10,658 bases of DNA from Actinomycetota bacterium (GTDB lineage Bacteria; Actinomycetota; UBA4738): NCBI GenBank assembly GCA_005885015.1, contig VAYG01000037.1, positions 9,067-19,724 of the forward strand, written 5' to 3'. Within the stretch, counting starts at the first letter, position 1, and each line of letters starts with the position of its first letter. The notes beneath the pieces are model-generated. The model was not told the origin of the DNA, made no database searches, and was given only the letters and a program-made list of their open reading frames with translations. This document shows positions 6,833 through 10,658 of this stretch, one piece after another. A program made the position numbers and the translations under genes.

Positions 6833-8010
6833 CAGGACATCAGCTCCCGGAATCGCGCGAAGAGGTGGCGAGCGTCGTGGGGGCCGGGGGCCGCCTCCGG
6901 ATGGTATTGAACCGAGAGGGCCGGCACGTCGAGACAACGCAACCCTTCCAGGGTCCGGTCGTTCAGGTTCCAGTGGGTCAACGCCACGCGTCCTCTGGCG
7001 GTGTCGACCACAGGCGGCCCGGCGCTTCCGTCTGTGCCGTCCCACGTGGCGGCTGCGGATACGCCCCATGCCGACGGATCGACGGCGAAGCCGTGGTTGT
7101 GGCTGGTGATCTCGACCCGGCCCGTCTCCAGGTCCCGGACCGGTTGGTTCACGCCTCGATGGCCGAACTTCAGCTTGAAGGTGCGCCCCCCGAGGGCCAG
7201 CGCCAGCAATTGGTGACCGAGGCAGATGCCGAAGACGGGCACCCGCCCGATGAATCCCTTGACCGTCTCGATCCCGTACGTCGTGGCCGCCGGGTCTCCG
7301 GGGCCATTCGACAGGAAGACCCCATCGAAATCACCGGCCAGCACCGTCGAGGCTTCCGTTCGTGCCGGGAAAATGGTTGTCTCGCAGCCATTTTGAGAGA
7401 GAAGCCGGATGATGTTGCGCTTCAGTCCGAAATCGACGGCGGCCACGCGGAAGATCCGACCAGGGGCCGGTGACGCCGGCCCAACCACGTCGCGGGCTTC
7501 GTACGGCTCGCCGGTGGACGCCTTCGCCGCGAGGTCCGCCCCCTCCATGCCGGGCGTCTGCCGGACCCGTTCCGACATCGACTCCGGATCGAGGTCGACG
7601 GTCGAGATTCCCGAACGCATGGCGCCCTTCTGGCGGATCCTCAGCGTGAGCCGCCGTGTGTCGACGCCCTCGATGGCCGGCACGCCCGCCCGAGCCAGGT
7701 AGTCGCCGAGGGTCTCCTCCGCCCGCCAGGACGAGGCACGGGACGACGCGTGCCGCACGACGAAGCCGGCGACGCCGACCCGTCCCGACTCGACGTCCTC
7801 GGCGTTGACCCCGTAGTTCCCCTGGTGCGGAGAGGTCATCGTCACGATCTGGCCGATGTAGGAGGGATCCGTCAGCACCTCCTGGTAGCCGCTCATGGCG
7901 GTGTTGAACACGGCCTCTCCGAACGCCTCGCCCTCGGCCCCGAAAGACTTCCCCCGGAACGCCGAGCCGTCCTCGAGCACCAGGAGGGCTGGGCGGGGGG
8001 ACCGGCTCAC
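6832..8010 (-). CDS. carA: Carbamoyl-phosphate synthase, small (glutaminase) subunit
   Basis: Hydrolyses glutamine and channels ammonia to CarB. The chain has 392 residues, near the family norm of 370-390. The N-terminal domain begins ALLVLEDGSAFRG (8-20) and contains GYQEVLTDPSYIGQIV (41-56) and GNYGVN (64-69), which are conserved CarA signatures. The class I glutamine amidotransferase domain covers about 187-390. The nucleophile is C263 in FGICLGHQ (260-267) and the other triad members are H370 and E372 (QYHPEA). SNGPGDP (234-240) forms the oxyanion strand. I chose the GTG at 8010, which overlaps the pyrC stop in GTGA and begins eight residues before the conserved strand. Longer in-frame readings to 8142 lie inside pyrC and carry no CarA features. 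In Streptomyces and Mycobacterium one extra gene separates pyrC and carA; here they touch. Confidence 0.96.
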   Translation of the reverse strand: MSRSPRPALLVLEDGSAFRGKSFGAEGEAFGEAVFNTAMSGYQEVLTDPSYIGQIVTMTSPHQGNYGVNAEDVESGRVGVAGFVVRHASSRASSWRAEETLGDYLARAGVPAIEGVDTRRLTLRIRQKGAMRSGISTVDLDPESMSERVRQTPGMEGADLAAKASTGEPYEARDVVGPASPAPGRIFRVAAVDFGLKRNIIRLLSQNGCETTIFPARTEASTVLAGDFDGVFLSNGPGDPAATTYGIETVKGFIGRVPVFGICLGHQLLALALGGRTFKLKFGHRGVNQPVRDLETGRVEITSHNHGFAVDPSAWGVSAAATWDGTDGSAGPPVVDTARGRVALTHWNLNDRTLEGLRCLDVPALSVQYHPEAAPGPHDARHLFARFRELMS

Positions 8011-9308
8011 CTGGTGGGTTGTCCCTCCTTCACGGTGAACCTCCCTCGCAACATGGTGTGGAGGACGCATCCCCGGAGCCGCCGGCCGGTGAAGGCGGAG
8101 TTCCGGGCCTGCGATTGGAAGGGCCGGTCCCCTACGGTCCACTCCGTGGACGGGTCGAAGACGACGAGGTTGGCGGGGCGACCCGGCGCGACCGGTCCTC
8201 CCTGGTCATCCAGGCCGAGGATCCGGGCCGGACCGAGCGACAGGCGCTCGATCGCCGCTGGCAGCTCGATCAGTCCCGGACCGACCAGCTCGGTGAGCAC
8301 CACCGCCAGGGCCGTTTCGAGCCCGATCGTCCCCGGTGGCGACTGGTCGAACTCCTGCTCCTTCTCCTCGGGAGCGTGCGGGGCGTGGTCCGTGGCGACG
8401 GCGTCCAGCGTCCCATCCGCCAACGCGGCCCGCAGAGCATCCCGGTCCTCCGAGGTGCGCAGCGGCGGGTTCACCCGGAGGCTCGTGTCGTAGCCGATGA
8501 GGTCCCCGTCGGTCAGGGCCAGGTGGTGGGGCGTGACGTCGGCGCTGACCCTGATCCCCCGCTCCCGCCCATCCCGGAGCAACCGGACCGAGTCCGCCGC
8601 CGAGACGTGGGTCACGTGGAGGCGTCCGGCGGTGAGCCTGGCCAGAGCCAGGTCCCTGGCAACGACGATGGATTCGGCCTCGCCGGGAGCGCCGGTCAGC
8701 CCGAGGAGCGAGGAGTAGTACCCCTCGTGCATCTGCCAGCCTTCGGAGAGGCTCGCATCCTGGGCGTGCTGGGCGATGACCACCTCGAAGGCCTTCGCGT
8801 ACTCCAGGGCGAGCCGCATGACCCGGGAGGACTGCACGCAATTGTGGTCGTCGGTGAACAGACGGACGCCGTGCTCGGCCATCTCCGCGATGTCCGTCAG
8901 GGTCTCGCCCTGGAGGCCGCGGGTGATCGCTCCCGCCGGATGCACGTCGCACAGCCCGGCCTTGTCGGCGAGGTTGCGGACCTCGATCACCACGGCGGCG
9001 TTGTCGGCCACGGGGTCCGTGTTCGGCATGGCGCACACGGCGGTGAATCCGCCCGCGGCCGCGGCCCGGGATCCGGACTCCACGGTCTCCTTGTGCTCGA
9101 AACCGGGCTCTCGGAGGTGGGCATGCAGGTCGACCAGCCCGGGCGCCAGGACCAGCCCGTCGCAGTCGATGACTTCGGCCCTGGCCGAGGACAGGCCCGG
9201 GCCCACCCCTCCAACCTCCTCGTCCTCCACCAGCACGTCGGTTCGGTCCCGGTGATTCGAGGCCGGGTCGATCAGCCGGGCTCCTCGGAAGAGCACGCGC
9301 TCACTCAC
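8007..9308 (-). CDS. pyrC: Dihydroorotase, type I (amidohydrolase family)
   Basis: Reversibly cyclises carbamoyl aspartate to dihydroorotate, third step, in the cytosol. The 433-residue length and motifs fit the type I, PyrC-like enzymes of Gram-positives and Aquifex rather than the shorter E. coli type II. A small beta-sandwich spans about 1-55 and returns near 375-430 around the TIM barrel. Zinc-site residues are H62 and H64 in VDLHAHLREPG (59-69), the Asp pair D153-D154 in FTDDH, H181 (AQHAQD), H234 (HVTHVS) and D307 in ATDHAPH (305-311). NPPLR (280-284) is a substrate loop. The GTG at 9308 overlaps pyrB by eight bases and has GGAGGG eight bases upstream. The residue after the Asp pair is histidine where glycine is more usual. 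Some homologues form dodecamers with ATCase; that is not visible here. Confidence 0.96.
   Translation of the reverse strand: MSERVLFRGARLIDPASNHRDRTDVLVEDEEVGGVGPGLSSARAEVIDCDGLVLAPGLVDLHAHLREPGFEHKETVESGSRAAAAGGFTAVCAMPNTDPVADNAAVVIEVRNLADKAGLCDVHPAGAITRGLQGETLTDIAEMAEHGVRLFTDDHNCVQSSRVMRLALEYAKAFEVVIAQHAQDASLSEGWQMHEGYYSSLLGLTGAPGEAESIVVARDLALARLTAGRLHVTHVSAADSVRLLRDGRERGIRVSADVTPHHLALTDGDLIGYDTSLRVNPPLRTSEDRDALRAALADGTLDAVATDHAPHAPEEKEQEFDQSPPGTIGLETALAVVLTELVGPGLIELPAAIERLSLGPARILGLDDQGGPVAPGRPANLVVFDPSTEWTVGDRPFQSQARNSAFTGRRLRGCVLHTMLRGRFTVKEGQPTR
8023..8030 (-). promoter_or_regulatory. Shine-Dalgarno of carA, long spacing
   Basis: AAGGAGGG on the minus strand lies inside the end of pyrC, twelve bases before the chosen GTG at 8010. 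The match to the anti-Shine-Dalgarno is strong but the spacing is longer than the usual five to nine bases. Initiation is therefore likely helped by coupling to pyrC termination at the GTGA overlap. It still supports a start at or just after 8010 rather than the upstream in-frame codons. Confidence 0.5.
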
Positions 9309-10263
9309 CGGGCGCGCCCTCCGCGTCTGCCGCCAGCACGTGGTTGGCCACCCTCGCTCCTCCGAGCATCAGGTAGAGGAGCGACATTCGGACGGCGATG
9401 CCGTTGGTCACCTGGTCGGTGATCACCGAGCGAGGGAGGTCGGCCACGTCCGAAGCGATCTCCACCCCGCGGTTCATGGGGCCGGGATGCATGATCAGGG
9501 CCCCATCGGGAAGCGCATCCACCCGAGCCCGGGACAGCCCCCACAGCCTGGAGTACTCGCGGATGCTCGGGAAGAACTGCTGGCGCTGCCGCTCGCGCTG
9601 GACGCGGAGCATGTAGCACACGTCGGCCTTGGGCAGGACGGCGTCGAGGTCGTAGGAGACCTCGGCCCCCCACGCCGGGGCCTCGGGGGGGATCAAGGTG
9701 GGCGGGCCAACCAGGGTCACCTGGCCGCCCACCCTGGCCACGCCCAGCGTGAGGGACCGGGCCACCCGGGAGTGGCGCACGTCTCCCACCACGGCCACGC
9801 GCAGGCCTTCGAAGGAGGCGAAGTGCTCCCGGATCGTGAACAGGTCGAGGAGGGCCTGGGTCGGGTGTTCGTGCGTGCCGTCGCCGGCGTTCAGCACGCT
9901 CGCCGTCACCCACCTGGACAGGGTGAGCGGCGCGCCGGAGGAGGAGTGGCGGATCACGATGGCGTCCGCGCCCATGGCCTGGAGGGTGAGGGCCGTGTCC
10001 TTCAGGCTCTCGCCCTTGGCCACCGACGACCCCGCCGTGGCGAAGTTGATGACGTCCGCGGACAGGCGCTTCGCGGCGATCTCGAAGGAGATCCTGGTCC
10101 GCGTGGAGTTCTCGTAGAAGAGGTTCACCACGGTGCGCCCGCGGAGGGCCGGCACCTTCTTGATGACCCGGGTCCCCACCTCCCGGAAGCTCTCGGCGGT
10201 GTCCAGGATCCGGACGATGGCCTCCCGGTCCAGCTGATCGATGGAAAGCAGGTGCTTGATCAT
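9301..10263 (-). CDS. pyrB: Aspartate carbamoyltransferase, catalytic chain
   Basis: Transfers the carbamoyl group from carbamoyl phosphate to aspartate, second step; functions as a trimer. The protein has 320 residues, the usual catalytic-chain size. The carbamoyl-phosphate loop is YENSTRTRISFE (50-61) with S53-T54-R55-T56-R57. KGES (83-86) supplies the residues that reach in from the neighbouring subunit. HEHPTQALLD (131-140) and HPGPMNRGVEI (259-269) complete the active site. The aspartate-binding domain contains YMLRVQRER (217-225). No regulatory chain (pyrI) follows, as in Bacillus-type operons, so allosteric control by PyrI is not expected. ATG 10263 overlaps the pyrR stop as ATGA. A weak GGAG lies eleven bases upstream, so translation is probably coupled to pyrR. 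Confidence 0.97.
   Translation of the reverse strand: MIKHLLSIDQLDREAIVRILDTAESFREVGTRVIKKVPALRGRTVVNLFYENSTRTRISFEIAAKRLSADVINFATAGSSVAKGESLKDTALTLQAMGADAIVIRHSSSGAPLTLSRWVTASVLNAGDGTHEHPTQALLDLFTIREHFASFEGLRVAVVGDVRHSRVARSLTLGVARVGGQVTLVGPPTLIPPEAPAWGAEVSYDLDAVLPKADVCYMLRVQRERQRQQFFPSIREYSRLWGLSRARVDALPDGALIMHPGPMNRGVEIASDVADLPRSVITDQVTNGIAVRMSLLYLMLGGARVANHVLAADAEGAPGE
9317..9322 (-). promoter_or_regulatory. Shine-Dalgarno of pyrC
   Basis: GGAGGG on the minus strand, within the last codons of pyrB, stands eight bases before the GTG at 9308. The good spacing supports GTG 9308 as the pyrC start despite the non-ATG codon and the eight-base overlap with pyrB. Confidence 0.6.
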
Positions 10264-10658
10264 GCCGGCTCGAGCTCCTTCTCCCCTCGCTCCCCCACCA
10301 CCACGGCGTCCTCCCCGTCGACCTCCTTGAGCCGGACCACCACGTCCTCGTCCCGGCGGGTGGGGACGTTCTTGCCGACGAAGTCGGCCCGGATGGGCAG
10401 CTCGCGATGGCCTCGGTCCACGAGCACCGCGAGCTGGATGGCCCTGGGGCGGCCGAAGTCGACCAGCGCATCCATGGCGGCCCGGACGGTCCTGCCGGTG
10501 AAGAGGACGTCGTCCACCAGGACCACCGTCGTGCCCGTGATGTCGAGGTCGATGCTGGTTTCGTGGACCTCGGGCGCCTCTCCCCTGAGCCCGATGTCGT
10601 CGCGGTAGAACGTGATGTCGAGCGCGCCGACGGGGACCTCCACACCCTCGATCCTGTC
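10260..10658 (-). CDS. pyrR: Bifunctional pyr operon regulator / uracil phosphoribosyltransferase, N-terminus beyond window
   Basis: PyrR binds pyr mRNA when UMP is high and lowers expression of the operon; many members also have uracil phosphoribosyltransferase activity. The visible 132 residues are the C-terminal three quarters of a protein usually near 180 residues. Frame continues open to base 10658 with no in-frame start needed inside. The early segment LDITFYRDD (14-22 of the visible part) is highly conserved in PyrR, and the PRPP-binding signature VVLVDDVLFTGRT is at 45-57. LVDRGHRELPIRADFVGKNVPT (visible about 79-100) is the conserved PyrR C-terminal region. The leader with any PyrR-binding loop would lie before the missing 5' end, so the mode of control (attenuation as in Bacillus or translational block as proposed for mycobacteria) cannot be judged. 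Confidence 0.95.
   Translation of the reverse strand, partial: DRIEGVEVPVGALDITFYRDDIGLRGEAPEVHETSIDLDITGTTVVLVDDVLFTGRTVRAAMDALVDFGRPRAIQLAVLVDRGHRELPIRADFVGKNVPTRRDEDVVVRLKEVDGEDAVVVGERGEKELEPA

Noticed and set aside
3521..7069. Longer carB reading starting at 7069
   Set aside because: The additional 79 residues are Arg/Pro-rich, lie inside carA and precede the conserved DIRKILVIGSGP start.
6832..8142. Longer carA reading starting inside pyrC at 8142
   Set aside because: The extra 44 residues have no similarity to CarA and duplicate pyrC sequence in another frame; GTG 8010 with the GTGA overlap fits the family start.
8019..9422. 467-codon plus-strand open frame opposite pyrC and the end of pyrB
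   Set aside because: Gly/Arg/Val/His-rich shadow of dihydroorotase; the minus strand holds every expected PyrC motif.

Overview
The window is one contiguous de novo pyrimidine (UMP) biosynthesis operon on the minus strand, followed by the gene for an actinobacterial-type integration host factor (mIHF). In transcription order, from high to low coordinates, it reads: pyrR (5' end outside the window), pyrB, pyrC, carA, carB, pyrK, pyrD (class 1B), pyrF, pyrE, a 126-bp gap, then mihF (cut at base 1). All six steps from bicarbonate/glutamine to UMP are encoded, together with the PRPP-fold regulator PyrR. No RNA gene, mobile element, CRISPR array or phage gene was seen.

The organism is most likely a GC-rich member of the Actinomycetota. 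By eye GC is near 70 %, GTG starts are common, every one of the nine visible pyr/car stops is TGA, and mIHF is a marker largely confined to that phylum. The operon content, however, is closer to the Bacillus subtilis pyr operon (pyrR-B-C-AA-AB-K-D-F-E) than to the Streptomyces/Mycobacterium cluster: it has pyrK, a class 1B pyrD, a short type I pyrF and pyrE in line, and lacks the extra gene those genera carry between pyrC and carA. A deep-branching class (for example Thermoleophilia-, Rubrobacteria-, Acidimicrobiia- or Coriobacteriia-like) is an inference, not shown.

Layout: 10658-10260 pyrR; 10263-9301 pyrB; 9308-8007 pyrC; 8010-6832 carA; 6832-3521 carB; 3524-2637 pyrK; 2637-1666 pyrD; 1697-1017 pyrF; 1020-424 pyrE. 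Every junction from pyrR to pyrE overlaps by 1 to 32 bases, so translational coupling of the whole pathway is likely. The only non-coding stretch (298-423) holds a promoter-like pair with a perfect TATAAT box, a GC-rich inverted repeat directly after it and a strong Shine-Dalgarno for mihF.

How the genes work together: CarA/CarB make carbamoyl phosphate, PyrB condenses it with aspartate, PyrC closes the ring, PyrD with PyrK oxidises dihydroorotate using NAD+, PyrE adds ribose-5-phosphate from PRPP and PyrF decarboxylates OMP to UMP. UMP/PRPP levels would feed back through PyrR (expression) and the MGS-like domain of CarB (activity). This is largely a housekeeping region; I did not find a convincing undescribed system, and the findings are modest points of gene order, junction architecture and protein tails.
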